DNA from: Bartonella sp. B1099
GTDB taxonomy: Bacteria > Pseudomonadota > Alphaproteobacteria > Rhizobiales > Rhizobiaceae
Length of the DNA stretch: 64,000 nucleotides
Reading direction: 5' to 3'
Assembly: GCF_944801835.1 (NCBI RefSeq)
Contig: NZ_CALYLN010000002.1
Coordinates: forward strand, 372,001-436,000
A program made the translations under genes and the position numbers. Numbering within the stretch: position 1 is the first letter of the stretch; every line of letters begins with the position of its first letter. The notes below the pieces were generated by a model, which saw only the letters and a list, made by a program, of their open reading frames with translations, was not told the origin of the DNA and made no database searches. Shown here one piece after another: positions 40,206-49,629 of the stretch.

Positions 40206-41582
40206 TTATTGCAGTTTCTTTTGCTTAAAATTGTAAAGCTTAAGGGCATAGAAACAAATAACAAGCCAAGCAATCCAACCAACACCAACAATTAAAACTG
40301 GTCGCGTCTCATCAAAATACCATAAAAGCATAAAAATAAAAACCATAAATAAAATAGAAAAAATTGACCCCATCGGCCAAAATGGAATGGGAAAGTTTAA
40401 AGCATTCTGTACTTCTTTAGGCATCTTAATTCGCATAAAAATTTGCGAAAGTAGAATCATCATCCAAACAAAAACTGTCGCAAATGTTGCCATTGCTGCA
40501 ATAAGAAAAAAAAGCTTTTCATGATAAAAATAATTAAGGACAGCACCAAGAAGAAAAATAGTAAAGATCATCAAAATAACAAAAACTGGTATACCGTTTT
40601 TTGATAAATATTGAAACTTCTTTAAAGCATAACCTTCTTGCGACAAACCATGAATCATACGACAAGCACCATACATTCCACTATTCATTGCCGAAATAGC
40701 CGCTGTAACAACAACAATGTTTAAAATATTTGCTGCATATGAAATCCCAAGATTTTCAAAAATGGATACAAAAGGACTATCCATAAGACCAATCTCATTC
40801 CAAGGATAAAGAGACATTAAAATAGCTAATGTCATGATGTAAAAAAGCAAAATACGAAATGGAGTAGAATTAATTGCCTTTGAAATCGTTTGATAAGGGT
40901 TTTGAACTTCCATGACTGCCATGCCAATGATTTCTATACCACCAAAAGCAAAAACAACAACACTAAAGCAAGCTAAAAAACCAAACCAACCATTGGGGAA
41001 AATACCACCATTCTTCCATAAATTATGAACAGTAACCGTGGAAGAATGAGCACCTTCACCCCACCCAAAAAAAATAATTGCTATTCCTAAAATAATCATC
41101 GCAATGATAGCGATCACTTTAATAGAAGACAGCCAAAATTCTAGCTCACCATAGACTTCTACAGCAGCTAAATTAATACCTGTAATGATGAGTGTAATAC
41201 TCAGTGCCCATACCCAAGGAGCAACATCAGGGTACCAAAACCCCATATAAGTGGCAAAAGCTGTAATATCAGCCAAACCAACAAGAATCATCTCAAATAC
41301 ATATGTCCACCCCGTTAAAAAACCTGCCAATGGCGATATGTAATTTGCCGCATAACGCGCAAAAGAACCAGGTAATGGATTATGAAGGATCATCTCTCCT
41401 AAAGCCCGCATAACCATAAAAATAGCTAAACCAGAAATACAATAGGCAATCAAAACACTGGGACCCGCAAGCTTAATTGCTTGGGCTGATCCATAAAAAA
41501 GACCTGTTCCAATAGCAGAGCCAAGAGCTAAAAAAATAACTTGACGCTTACTCATCCCTCGTTTCAGTTCATTTCTTGCCAT
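40206..41582 (-). CDS. Amino acid permease (APC superfamily, AAT family)
   Basis: 458 aa, 12 TM segments. It opens with LKRGMSKRQVIFLALGSAIGTGLFYGSA, the family's first helix with the GSAIGTGL substrate loop. Further signatures: RALGEMILHNPLPGSFARYA (TM3 region), FGGIEIIGMAVMEVQNPYQTI (TM6-7) and AISAMNSGMYGACRMIHGLSQEGYAL (TM8). These are proton-coupled importers of His, Pro, GABA or aromatic amino acids. Histidine is a reasonable guess because hutH lies 1.2 kb upstream on the same strand, but the two are separated by another gene. Confidence 0.88.
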   Translation of the reverse strand: MARNELKRGMSKRQVIFLALGSAIGTGLFYGSAQAIKLAGPSVLIAYCISGLAIFMVMRALGEMILHNPLPGSFARYAANYISPLAGFLTGWTYVFEMILVGLADITAFATYMGFWYPDVAPWVWALSITLIITGINLAAVEVYGELEFWLSSIKVIAIIAMIILGIAIIFFGWGEGAHSSTVTVHNLWKNGGIFPNGWFGFLACFSVVVFAFGGIEIIGMAVMEVQNPYQTISKAINSTPFRILLFYIMTLAILMSLYPWNEIGLMDSPFVSIFENLGISYAANILNIVVVTAAISAMNSGMYGACRMIHGLSQEGYALKKFQYLSKNGIPVFVILMIFTIFLLGAVLNYFYHEKLFFLIAAMATFATVFVWMMILLSQIFMRIKMPKEVQNALNFPIPFWPMGSIFSILFMVFIFMLLWYFDETRPVLIVGVGWIAWLVICFYALKLYNFKQKKLQ

Positions 41583-42035
41583 TACTTTCCTTCTTTATTA
41601 AAATGTTGGTGAAAATCCACACCACAATAAACAGCTTTATGATAAATAAAGTCTCATGTTTCTTTCACGAATATATTTCAAAAAACATCAAAAACCAGCC
41701 AGTCCAACGCTTTGCTCTAAACAATAAAAAATACTTATATGGCAAATTATACAGTTTTTATAATCTGCAATTTCGTATTATTTTATTGAAATAAAGTGAT
41801 AATGAATTTTTTTATAATTGTCATTTAATTCATTTTGTATTCTCTGGTTTTTTACAAAGAAAATTAGCCTTAATGTGTAGTGTGAACTTTTAGGCTTCAT
41901 TTCAGTGCACCGAAATAGAAGCCTAAAAGTTCATAACAAGCGCATTAACTATGGCATACAATTAATTTTTGTGACTTTAAGCAAGTTCTCTTTGAGCCCA
42001 TAAAACAAACTTTTTACGCCAATTGAAGAACTCAA
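41583..42035. other. Spacer upstream of permease
   Basis: About 450 bp without a gene; contains the strong hairpin at 41883-41933. Confidence 0.5.
41883..41933. repeat. 21-bp near-perfect hairpin
   Basis: TGAACTTTTAGGCTTCATTTC pairs with the arm at 41912-41933 with one bulged base, around an 8-nt loop. It lies between the permease start and the small secreted protein. No T-run follows on either strand. Confidence 0.7.
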
Positions 42036-42398
42036 TCAATGATAAAGCGAATCTCGCCAATTTTTAAAAGTATGAGAAAGTGAATCTACAGCCCATCTTC
42101 TAAGGGCTCCAACAGCCTTAACGGCAAGCTTTCCGACGAAAAAAAAATATACGGTAAAAATAGCATCTTTAACTGTTGATCCAATAATATCTCCCTCCTT
42201 TCCTCTGGGAATTTGCCCTGAGATATTACTAAAACCTTTGTTTTTAGCCAAAACAAGAGGCTCTTTCTCTTGAGACACCATCATAATAAAAATTTCCTCT
42301 GGAAAGCTACCTCTCCTAAAATTTGCATGAACCTCAAGAGTTTGTGAAAAACAAAAAAGAATTGTTGTTAAAATACATAATCTAGTACTTTTAAACAT
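42036..42398 (-). CDS. Small exported protein, unknown function
   Basis: 120 aa with a signal peptide (RLCILTTILFCFSQTLEVHA, cleavage before NFRRG). The rest has a polar middle (SGQIPRGKEGDIIGS) and one hydrophobic stretch (AIFTVYFFFVGKLAVKAVGAL, ~78-98) that could span a membrane, then a basic tail. An excellent ribosome binding site (AAAAAGGAG) 6 nt before ATG supports expression. The family is not recognised; small proteins of this shape are common in Bartonella accessory DNA. Confidence 0.7.
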   Translation of the reverse strand: MFKSTRLCILTTILFCFSQTLEVHANFRRGSFPEEIFIMMVSQEKEPLVLAKNKGFSNISGQIPRGKEGDIIGSTVKDAIFTVYFFFVGKLAVKAVGALRRWAVDSLSHTFKNWRDSLYH

Positions 42399-42802
42399 TT
42401 ATTTCTCCTTTTTACTTAAATACAAAAATTAACTATAAAACTCATAAAGTATTAACAAATAAGAAGAATATAAAATAAAATTTTTATTTAATATAATGCA
42501 TATAATATAATTTATAATTATAAAACATAATATTACAATACATAATTTTGGGATATTATTTAAATTAAATTAAAAATATCTGATAGAAATCATAAAGTAT
42601 ATTTACTTTAATTTTATAGATTATAAACTTATGATGATAAATTTAGATCACTATAAAGTAAAATATATATAGTTGGTTACAAACAGCAGATATATAGATA
42701 ATCGATTAAGTAATTGAAATATAGTATTGATTTTCTATATTTTTATATGAGGAAGTTTTAAAATATAATATCCACCCTTCCTCATTGACCTTAAAACAAA
42801 TA
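42399..42802. other. Very AT-rich spacer
   Basis: About 400 bp, almost only A and T between 42470 and 42560 (TATAATATAATTTATAATTA). No gene or structured RNA is seen. Confidence 0.5.
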
Positions 42803-44341
42803 TCATTGAAAACTTAATGAAGGAAAAATTGTTTCTGGTAAAACAGATAATAAAGTCCCCTCACGCACAAGTATATGCGCTCGCTGAAGATCTGGAGCCA
42901 GATAGCGATCTTCCTTAAGTGAAGCAATATTTTTGCGTAAACATTCCATAACAGACTGCAAAAGAGTACTTGTTTTTAAAGGTGCGCGATATTCAATTCC
43001 TTGTGCTGCAATAAGCGTTTCAATGCCAATAATTGTAAAAAGGTTTTCGCTCATTACCAATAACCGACGAGCACCATGGCAAGCCATTGAAACATGATCT
43101 TCTTGATTGGCTGAAGTTGGTGTTGAATCAACGGAAGCAGGATGAGCCATTTGCTTATTTTCAGACATTAAAGCTGCTGCTGTTACTTCAGCGATCATAA
43201 AACCTGAATTAAGACCTGCATTGTGTGCTAAAAAAGCCGGAAGATCATAAGAGACTGCTGGATCAACCATAAGAGCAATACGCCGTTGAGAAATAGCCCC
43301 TATTTCACACAAAGCAAGAGCAATCTGATCAGCAGCAAATGCTACAGGCTCAGCATGAAAATTGCCACCTGATACAACTTCACCATTCCTTAAAATTAAT
43401 GGATTATCTGTAACAGCATTTGCTTCAATAATCAGTGTTTTGGCTGCTGCTTGCAAAATATCAAAACATGCTCCCATAACCTGTGGCTGACAACGTATAC
43501 AATAAGGATCTTGCACACGCTCATCACCCCGCAAATGTGCTGCACGAATTTCTGAATCTTCTACAAGTTTTTCCAATGTTTTCGATACGGCAATCTGCCC
43601 ATAATGGCCTCGTAAAATATGGATATCAGGGTGAAATGGCGCTGTCGACCCCATGGTAGCATCTGTCGTTAAAGCCCCAGCCAACAATCCACCACACAAT
43701 GCCCGATAAGCTCGGAAAAAGCCGGCAAATGCAAGTGCTGTTGATGTTTGAGTCCCATTAATAAGAGCCAGACCTTCCTTTGCCTCTAAAATAATAGGGG
43801 ACAACCCTGCTTTTTCTAACGCAGCTGCTCCACTCATACGAACATTTTGAAAAAACGCTTCTCCTTCTCCTATCATAACAGCCGCCATATGAGCAAGTGG
43901 AGCAAGATCACCTGAAGCGCCAACAGATCCTTTTTCTGGGATGACAGGAATGACACCCTTTGCAAGCATATTTTCCAGCAAATTGACCAACTCTAGACGA
44001 ACCCCAGAGGCTCCTCTTCCCAAAGAGATAAGCTTTAAGCTCATCATCAAACGCACAATATTTTCAGCAAGGGGATCTCCTACCCCACAACAATGGGACA
44101 AAATAAGATTTCTCTGTAAAACAGTGACTTTGTCTGCACCAATTTTAATGGAAGCCAACTTCCCAAAACCAGTATTAATACCGTATACAGGCTCGCTTCC
44201 AGCAGCAATTTCAGCAATGCGCTGCGCTCCTTTCTCGATAGCTAAATGCGTGTCATGATGCAGCTTACTGATTGCACCATCAAAATAAATAGCTTCAAGT
44301 TCGCTAAGCGTTACCTCACCTGGTTTTAGTATAATCGTCAT
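42803..44341 (-). CDS. hutH: Histidine ammonia-lyase
   Basis: Deaminates L-histidine to trans-urocanate and ammonia. 512 aa, full length. The MIO cofactor tripeptide is A142-S143-G144 in [14 protein letters not shown]. Other signatures: [11 protein letters not shown] (~53-63), the NGTQTS segment (~194-199), [15 protein letters not shown] and [12 protein letters not shown]. It stands alone: hutU, hutI, hutG and hutC are not in this window, so urocanate may be an end product or the rest of the pathway may be elsewhere. A putative amino-acid permease lies downstream on the same strand. Confidence 0.96.
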   Translation of the reverse strand: MTIILKPGEVTLSELEAIYFDGAISKLHHDTHLAIEKGAQRIAEIAAGSEPVYGINTGFGKLASIKIGADKVTVLQRNLILSHCCGVGDPLAENIVRLMMSLKLISLGRGASGVRLELVNLLENMLAKGVIPVIPEKGSVGASGDLAPLAHMAAVMIGEGEAFFQNVRMSGAAALEKAGLSPIILEAKEGLALINGTQTSTALAFAGFFRAYRALCGGLLAGALTTDATMGSTAPFHPDIHILRGHYGQIAVSKTLEKLVEDSEIRAAHLRGDERVQDPYCIRCQPQVMGACFDILQAAAKTLIIEANAVTDNPLILRNGEVVSGGNFHAEPVAFAADQIALALCEIGAISQRRIALMVDPAVSYDLPAFLAHNAGLNSGFMIAEVTAAALMSENKQMAHPASVDSTPTSANQEDHVSMACHGARRLLVMSENLFTIIGIETLIAAQGIEYRAPLKTSTLLQSVMECLRKNIASLKEDRYLAPDLQRAHILVREGTLLSVLPETIFPSLSFQ

Positions 44342-45102
44342 AATTTTCTTTCTTTATTTAATTAAAGTATAATTCTTAACATTATTAACCCTTCTATAAA
44401 ACCTATAAAATAAAAAAATAATCATTCTTTGAATGAAAATGCTTTTTTAAAAGCCATTCCTTAGGATAAAAATAGCATGATATTGCTGCTATTCCCTAAA
44501 AACTTAACAATTTCCTCTCATGCAATGCCTGCTTTAGTCCTATCTACGACGGACAAATGCTTTTTATTCTTAAAAGGAAAAAACATGGTCTTCACAATAA
44601 GGTAAGGGGAGAGTGAAAACGATAGCGATCATAATCATCAGCTAATCCGTCAAACTTTTCACTTTGCCGTTGAACGTTTTGCAATGCAGGAATTCCCCCC
44701 TTCTTCATAATTGTTGATACCCATAATTCAAAAGCTTTTTATCCAATAGGTTAAGCATGACTTCTAAAGGAGGCAAAATGTGAACTGCCTCTTCTTTTTA
44801 TAAGCTTGATACCGACACTCTTCTTTTCCTCAATTGTTATTTTCTACGTTCTGAAATAAAAAAATCCTACGAAAATAATATAATCTTCGATAAAAAATAA
44901 TTGATATGAATAGTGTTGATCTTTCACAAGATGACATCTATATTCTTCTTATTATTTTCATATCAACAAGTCACTTAAGCGTGCTAAAAACGCAGAGAGA
45001 CGTCAATCTATTAATAATAATAGCCGTTTATAAAATTCAAAATACTTTCCACCAGTAAGTTAAACCCTATATGATACATAAAATATCTGTGGAGACATCT
45101 TT
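44342..45102. other. Spacer with a methyltransferase-like gene fragment
   Basis: About 760 bp between divergent hutH and lemA. The only coding-like part is the minus-strand fragment at 44592-44708. The rest is AT-rich with no supported gene. Confidence 0.5.
44592..44708 (-). pseudogene. N-terminal fragment, possible SAM methyltransferase
   Basis: 38 codons read MKKGGIPALQNVQRQSEKFD, then GLADDYDRYRFHSPLTLL-stop. The phrase SEKFDGLADDYDRYR is typical of the N terminus of class I methyltransferases (usually followed by RPxYP). Nothing downstream continues the fold, so it is a remnant. Confidence 0.4.
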
Positions 45103-45729
45103 ATGTTAAATGGACAAACTTCTTCAATGTTTAAAATATTAAAACAATTTTCAATCATTATTTTTTTGGCAGGGTTAATACCATTTTTAAGTGGCTGCGG
45201 ATTTAATACGATACCAACAAATGAAGAAAAAGCACACGCCGCATGGAGTGAAGTACTCAATCAATATCAACGCCGTACAGATCTCATCCCCAATCTTGTA
45301 GAAACAGTTAAAGCTTACGCCGCCCATGAACAAAGCGTTTTCACAAATGTCATTGAAGCACGTGCCAAAGCAACACAAGTCAACATTAATGCAGATATGT
45401 TGAATAATCCGGAAATTATGCAGCAATATCTCAAAAATCAAGCCAATTTATCAAGTGCACTTTCGCGACTTATGGCAGTTGTCGAAAACTATCCGGATCT
45501 TAAAGCAAACCAGAACTTTCTTGCTCTTCAATCACAACTAGAAGGAACTGAAAACCGTATTTCCGTTGCACGCCGCGATTATATTGAAACAGTTCGTGCC
45601 TACAACACGGCACTCAAAACAATGCCAACAATGATTTGGGCAAAATTATGGTTTCGTGACGCTAAACCGATGCCAACTTTTACCATCGATACGGATAGCC
45701 AACAAACTCCAAAGGTTAATTTTAATTAA
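45103..45729 (+). CDS. lemA: LemA-family lipoprotein
   Basis: 208 aa. The N-terminal segment IIIFLAGLIPFLSGCGF carries a lipobox (LSGC), so it is likely anchored in a membrane by a lipid. The rest is the LemA four-helix bundle: NEEKAHAAWSEVLNQYQRRTDLIPNLVETVKAYAAHE (~43-79), LSSALSRLMAVVENYPDLKANQNF and NRISVARRDYIETVRAYNTALKTMP. A GGAGA ribosome binding site precedes ATG. Its stop overlaps the next start (TAATG), so it is coupled to the TPM-domain protein, the common lemA-ygcG pair. Its biochemical role is poorly known. Confidence 0.92.
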   Translation: MLNGQTSSMFKILKQFSIIIFLAGLIPFLSGCGFNTIPTNEEKAHAAWSEVLNQYQRRTDLIPNLVETVKAYAAHEQSVFTNVIEARAKATQVNINADMLNNPEIMQQYLKNQANLSSALSRLMAVVENYPDLKANQNFLALQSQLEGTENRISVARRDYIETVRAYNTALKTMPTMIWAKLWFRDAKPMPTFTIDTDSQQTPKVNFN

Positions 45730-46580
45730 TGAAACCATTTCAACACTTTATACAACGTCGTTTTTTTCGACGTTTATGGGTTCCTTTAAGCATTCTATAC
45801 TTAATCATTGCATTGGGGAATGTCTCTTACGCATACACTAAATTCCCTCCCTTAACCGGCTATATCAATGATATAGCTCATTTACTTGACCATGCAACAA
45901 AGAGAAATTTAACGGAAAAGCTTGCTACACTCGAAGAGAAAACAGGAGATCAAATTGTTCTTGTAACGCTCCCTACTCTCTCGGGAAATGATATAGAAAC
46001 TTACAGCAATTCTCTTTTTCGCACATGGAAGTTAGGTCAAAAACAAATCAATAACGGCGTATTAATCGTCATTGCCCCCAATGAACGTAAAGCACGTATT
46101 GAGGTAGGCTATGGTCTGGAGGGAGAACTAACAGATGCCATTTCCTCTGTCATCATTAATAGCTTCATGATTCCTCATTTTCGTGAAGGAAATTATCAAA
46201 AAGGAATTGTCGAATCGGTTCATGCAATTATCAAAGTGATCACACAAAGCGATGCTGATTTTTCTTTTCGAATCAATCAAAAAGCGAAAGCTGTTGAAGA
46301 ACAACGTAAACAAGCTGCAAAAGAAGAAATGATTATAAATACAATCATGTTTCTCATCCTCTTTATAGCAATGGGGTTGCCCATTCTTGCTATGATTTTT
46401 GGTCAAAAAATAGGTCCACGAAAGTATCTTTGGATGGGTATTGTCTTCACACCTTGGTTTTTAAACTTAAATACGAGGGGTAGAGGTTCTGGTGGAATTT
46501 TTGGTGGACATTCAGGAGGAGGAGGATTCAGAGGCGGTGGTGGATCATCAGGTGGTGGTGGTGCAACAGGAAGATGGTAA
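45729..46580 (+). CDS. TPM-domain membrane protein (YgcG-like)
   Basis: 283 aa. The first ~45 residues contain a hydrophobic signal/anchor (VPLSILYLIIALGNVSYAYT). The TPM (DUF477) domain follows: LTGYINDIAHLLDHATKRNL, IVLVTLPTLSGNDIETYSNSLF, NNGVLIVIAPNERKARIEVGYGLEGELTD (~110-140). After a second TM segment (MFLILFIAMGLPILAMIFG, ~203-221) comes a Gly-rich tail (FGGHSGGGGFRGGGGSSGGG). This is the usual partner of LemA, possibly acting in membrane-protein or photosystem-like assembly in other lineages; its role here is unknown. Confidence 0.88.
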   Translation: MKPFQHFIQRRFFRRLWVPLSILYLIIALGNVSYAYTKFPPLTGYINDIAHLLDHATKRNLTEKLATLEEKTGDQIVLVTLPTLSGNDIETYSNSLFRTWKLGQKQINNGVLIVIAPNERKARIEVGYGLEGELTDAISSVIINSFMIPHFREGNYQKGIVESVHAIIKVITQSDADFSFRINQKAKAVEEQRKQAAKEEMIINTIMFLILFIAMGLPILAMIFGQKIGPRKYLWMGIVFTPWFLNLNTRGRGSGGIFGGHSGGGGFRGGGGSSGGGGATGRW

Positions 46581-46725
46581 AACGAACGTAACGCGTTTTT
46601 TAATAAAATTCATTACATTTCTCATTAAAAATTCATTGCATTTCTCATAAAGTGTCTCTTAATCTTACGTTTTTGTTATTTTTCTAATTACAATACAAAC
46701 TCAAACATTAAGATAAATATTGCCA

Positions 46726-47463
46726 ATGACATTTGAATTGAAACATAGAGATCGTCGTCACTTATCACATCATTTTAATGCAATTCTAGGAAATCCACCC
46801 GTTGAATGGAAAATAAGTGATCATTTGGTTGAATATCCTGAAGCGCTGCGTTACATGCAGGAACGTGTGGAAAAAATTTTTGCAAAAACGGCCCATGAAC
46901 AAGTTTGGCTTCTTGAACACCCTTCCCTTTATACAGCGGGTACGAGTGCAGATAAAAAGGATCTTTTAGCGCCTCATTTATTTCCTGTTTATGAAGCAGG
47001 ACGTGGGGGTGAATTTACTTACCACGGTCCAGGACAGCGTATTGCTTATATTATGCTTGATCTTAAACGCCGAAAACAAGACATTCGTGCTTTCATTAGT
47101 GCATTAGAAGAATGGATCATACAGATGCTTGCCCGCTTTAATATTAAAGGCGAACGCAGAGAAGATCGCGTTGGTGTCTGGATTAAACAATCTCATAGCC
47201 CATCAAAACAAAATGATCTTTCTTCCGAAGATAAAATTGCGGCAATTGGCATTCGAGTGCGAAAATGGATAAGCTTTCATGGGGTTTCTATCAATGTTAA
47301 TCCTAATTTAGCCCATTACTCAGGAATTGTTCCTTGTGGAATTACAAACCACGGTGTAACAAGCTTTCTTGATCTAGGGTGCCCTGTAACAATGCATGAT
47401 ATTGATATTGCTCTCAAACAGACTTTTGAACAAATTTTTGGTCCAACAATTGATATTTCCTAA
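46726..47463 (+). CDS. lipB: Octanoyl-[ACP]:protein N-octanoyltransferase
   Basis: First step of lipoate synthesis: moves octanoyl from ACP to lipoyl domains. I use ATG at 46726 (245 aa) rather than TTG at 46720. Motifs: [18 protein letters not shown], the [21 protein letters not shown] signature (~88-108), [17 protein letters not shown] with the catalytic Lys, and [14 protein letters not shown] with the acyl-thioester Cys. It stands alone between lemA-TPM and parE; lipA is not in the window. Confidence 0.95.
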   Translation: MTFELKHRDRRHLSHHFNAILGNPPVEWKISDHLVEYPEALRYMQERVEKIFAKTAHEQVWLLEHPSLYTAGTSADKKDLLAPHLFPVYEAGRGGEFTYHGPGQRIAYIMLDLKRRKQDIRAFISALEEWIIQMLARFNIKGERREDRVGVWIKQSHSPSKQNDLSSEDKIAAIGIRVRKWISFHGVSINVNPNLAHYSGIVPCGITNHGVTSFLDLGCPVTMHDIDIALKQTFEQIFGPTIDIS

Positions 47464-47545
47464 CTGCATTGCTTTTTAAATAAAAAACAGGCATAAAATT
47501 TATTCTAATAAATATTTTGTTTTATGAGGTGGATAGTTAAACGCT

Positions 47546-49612
47546 ATGAGCGATAGCAACAAGGATCTTTTTAGTGTTTTAAATAAAGCTCAATCTAGGG
47601 TCAATACAAAAGAAAGCACTCTGCAGTCTCCAATGAAATCAAAAGCAATGGTTTCAAAAAAAAGTGCAAAAAATACGCAAGAAGACGACTATAATGCACT
47701 CTCTATTCGAGTGCTTGAGGGCTTAGAGCCTGTACGTTTACGCCCTGGAATGTATATTGGCGGAACAGACAGTAAAGCACTTCACCATTTATTTGCTGAA
47801 ATTATTGATAATGCGATGGATGAAGCTGTTGCTGGTTACGCAGATTCCATTGAGGTCTCATTAGATAAGAACGGTTATATAACAGTTACAGATAATGGAC
47901 GTGGTATTCCTGTCGAAAATCATCCTCAAATGCCTGACAAATCAACTCTAGAAGTTATTATGACACAACTCCACTCCGGAGGAAAATTTGATGGAAAAGC
48001 TTATCAAACTGCGGGCGGACTTCATGGAGTAGGAATTTCTGTCGTCAATGCTCTGTCAGATAATATGGAAGTTGAGGTTGCACGAGAACGAAAACTTTAC
48101 CGACAACGTTTTTCACGCGGTATTCCTCAATCTGGATTAGAAGATTTGGGAGATGTTTATAATCGTCGTGGTACGCGTGTTCGTTTTCATCCTGATGGTG
48201 AAATTTTTGGTGAAAAAGCAGCTTTTGATCCAGAAAAAATCTATAAGATGGCGCGCTCCAAAGCCTACCTTTTTGGCGGTGTAAAAATTCGCTGGACTTG
48301 TGATCCCGCCATGCTTGAAGGCGTAAAAAATATTCCTGAAAAAGCTGTTTTTCATTTTCCCAATGGGCTTAAAGACTATTTACTCGCGTCATTAAAAGAC
48401 GAATATCGCGTCACATCAGAAATTTTTTCTGGCAAAACACAACAAAATAATGGTCATGGCTGTGTTGAATGGGCCATCGCTTGGCATGGCGGTGATGCTC
48501 ATGTGCAATCTTATTGCAATACTATTCCTACAGGAGAAGGTGGAACGCACGAAACAGGACTGCGTCAAGCTCTTTTGCGTGGACTGAAATCCTATGCTGA
48601 GTTAATAGGAAACAAGCGTGCAGCGATCATTACATCAGACGATATTATGATTTCAACGGCTGCAATACTTTCAGTTTTCATCAAAAATCCTGAATTTGTT
48701 GGACAAACAAAAGATCGATTAGCCACAATCGAAGCGCAACGTATTGTTGAGAATGCAATCCGTGATCCTTTTGATCATTGGTTAGCAAACTCCCCCCAAG
48801 AAGCAACGAAACTTCTTGATTGGGTTATTGAACGTGCTGAAGAACGTGTTAGACGCCGCCAAGATAGAGAAATAAGTCGAAAAACAGCTGTCCGTAAATT
48901 ACGTCTTCCCGGGAAACTTGCAGATTGTAGCCAAAACCATGCTGTGGGTGCTGAATTATTCATTGTTGAAGGGGATTCTGCAGGGGGATCGGCTAAACAA
49001 GCAAGAAATAGAGCAAACCAAGCAATTTTACCTCTTCGTGGTAAAATCCTTAATGTTGCCAGTGCTGCCCATGAAAAAATGAACTCAAGCCAAACAATTA
49101 GCGATCTTATTCTTGCTCTTGGATGTGGAACACGCTCTAAATATCGTGAAAAAGATCTCAGATATGAACGTATTATCATCATGACAGATGCAGATGTTGA
49201 TGGCGCTCATATTGCGTCACTGCTCATTACCTTCTTTTTTCAAGAAATGCCTGACCTTATTCATCAGGGACATTTATATCTCGCCGTCCCTCCCCTTTAT
49301 AGAATATCGCAAGGCGGAAAAGTTGTTTATGCACGTGATGACATCCATAAGGATGAATTGCTCAAAACTGAATTTACAGGAAAAGCGAAAATTGAAATTG
49401 GTCGTTTTAAAGGGCTGGGTGAGATGCGTGCAGAACAACTTAAAGAAACGACGATGCATCCCCAAAAACGCACACTGCTTCGTGTTTCTATTGATGCTGT
49501 GGAAATACAAGAAACGAAAAAGACTGTAGAAAGTCTCATGGGAACAAAACCAGAGGCACGATTTCGTTTCATACAAGAAAATTCTACTTTTGCTTCTAAT
49601 TTAGACATCTAA
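47546..49612 (+). CDS. parE: DNA topoisomerase IV subunit B
   Basis: ATPase subunit of topoisomerase IV, which decatenates daughter chromosomes. 688 aa. The GHKL fold has EIIDNAMDEAVAGYAD (~90), TDNGRGIPV and GLHGVGISVVNALS. The TOPRIM domain has LFIVEGDSAGGSAKQARNRA (~470), LRGKILNV and IIIMTDADVDGAHIASLL. Ala-Lys-Gln-Ala-Arg after the EGDSAGG motif separates ParE from GyrB. A polar 50-residue N-terminal extension precedes the core. It converges on recJ with 17 bp between stops. Confidence 0.95.
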   Translation: MSDSNKDLFSVLNKAQSRVNTKESTLQSPMKSKAMVSKKSAKNTQEDDYNALSIRVLEGLEPVRLRPGMYIGGTDSKALHHLFAEIIDNAMDEAVAGYADSIEVSLDKNGYITVTDNGRGIPVENHPQMPDKSTLEVIMTQLHSGGKFDGKAYQTAGGLHGVGISVVNALSDNMEVEVARERKLYRQRFSRGIPQSGLEDLGDVYNRRGTRVRFHPDGEIFGEKAAFDPEKIYKMARSKAYLFGGVKIRWTCDPAMLEGVKNIPEKAVFHFPNGLKDYLLASLKDEYRVTSEIFSGKTQQNNGHGCVEWAIAWHGGDAHVQSYCNTIPTGEGGTHETGLRQALLRGLKSYAELIGNKRAAIITSDDIMISTAAILSVFIKNPEFVGQTKDRLATIEAQRIVENAIRDPFDHWLANSPQEATKLLDWVIERAEERVRRRQDREISRKTAVRKLRLPGKLADCSQNHAVGAELFIVEGDSAGGSAKQARNRANQAILPLRGKILNVASAAHEKMNSSQTISDLILALGCGTRSKYREKDLRYERIIIMTDADVDGAHIASLLITFFFQEMPDLIHQGHLYLAVPPLYRISQGGKVVYARDDIHKDELLKTEFTGKAKIEIGRFKGLGEMRAEQLKETTMHPQKRTLLRVSIDAVEIQETKKTVESLMGTKPEARFRFIQENSTFASNLDI

Positions 49613-49629
49613 TGTAAAAAACATCTCTT

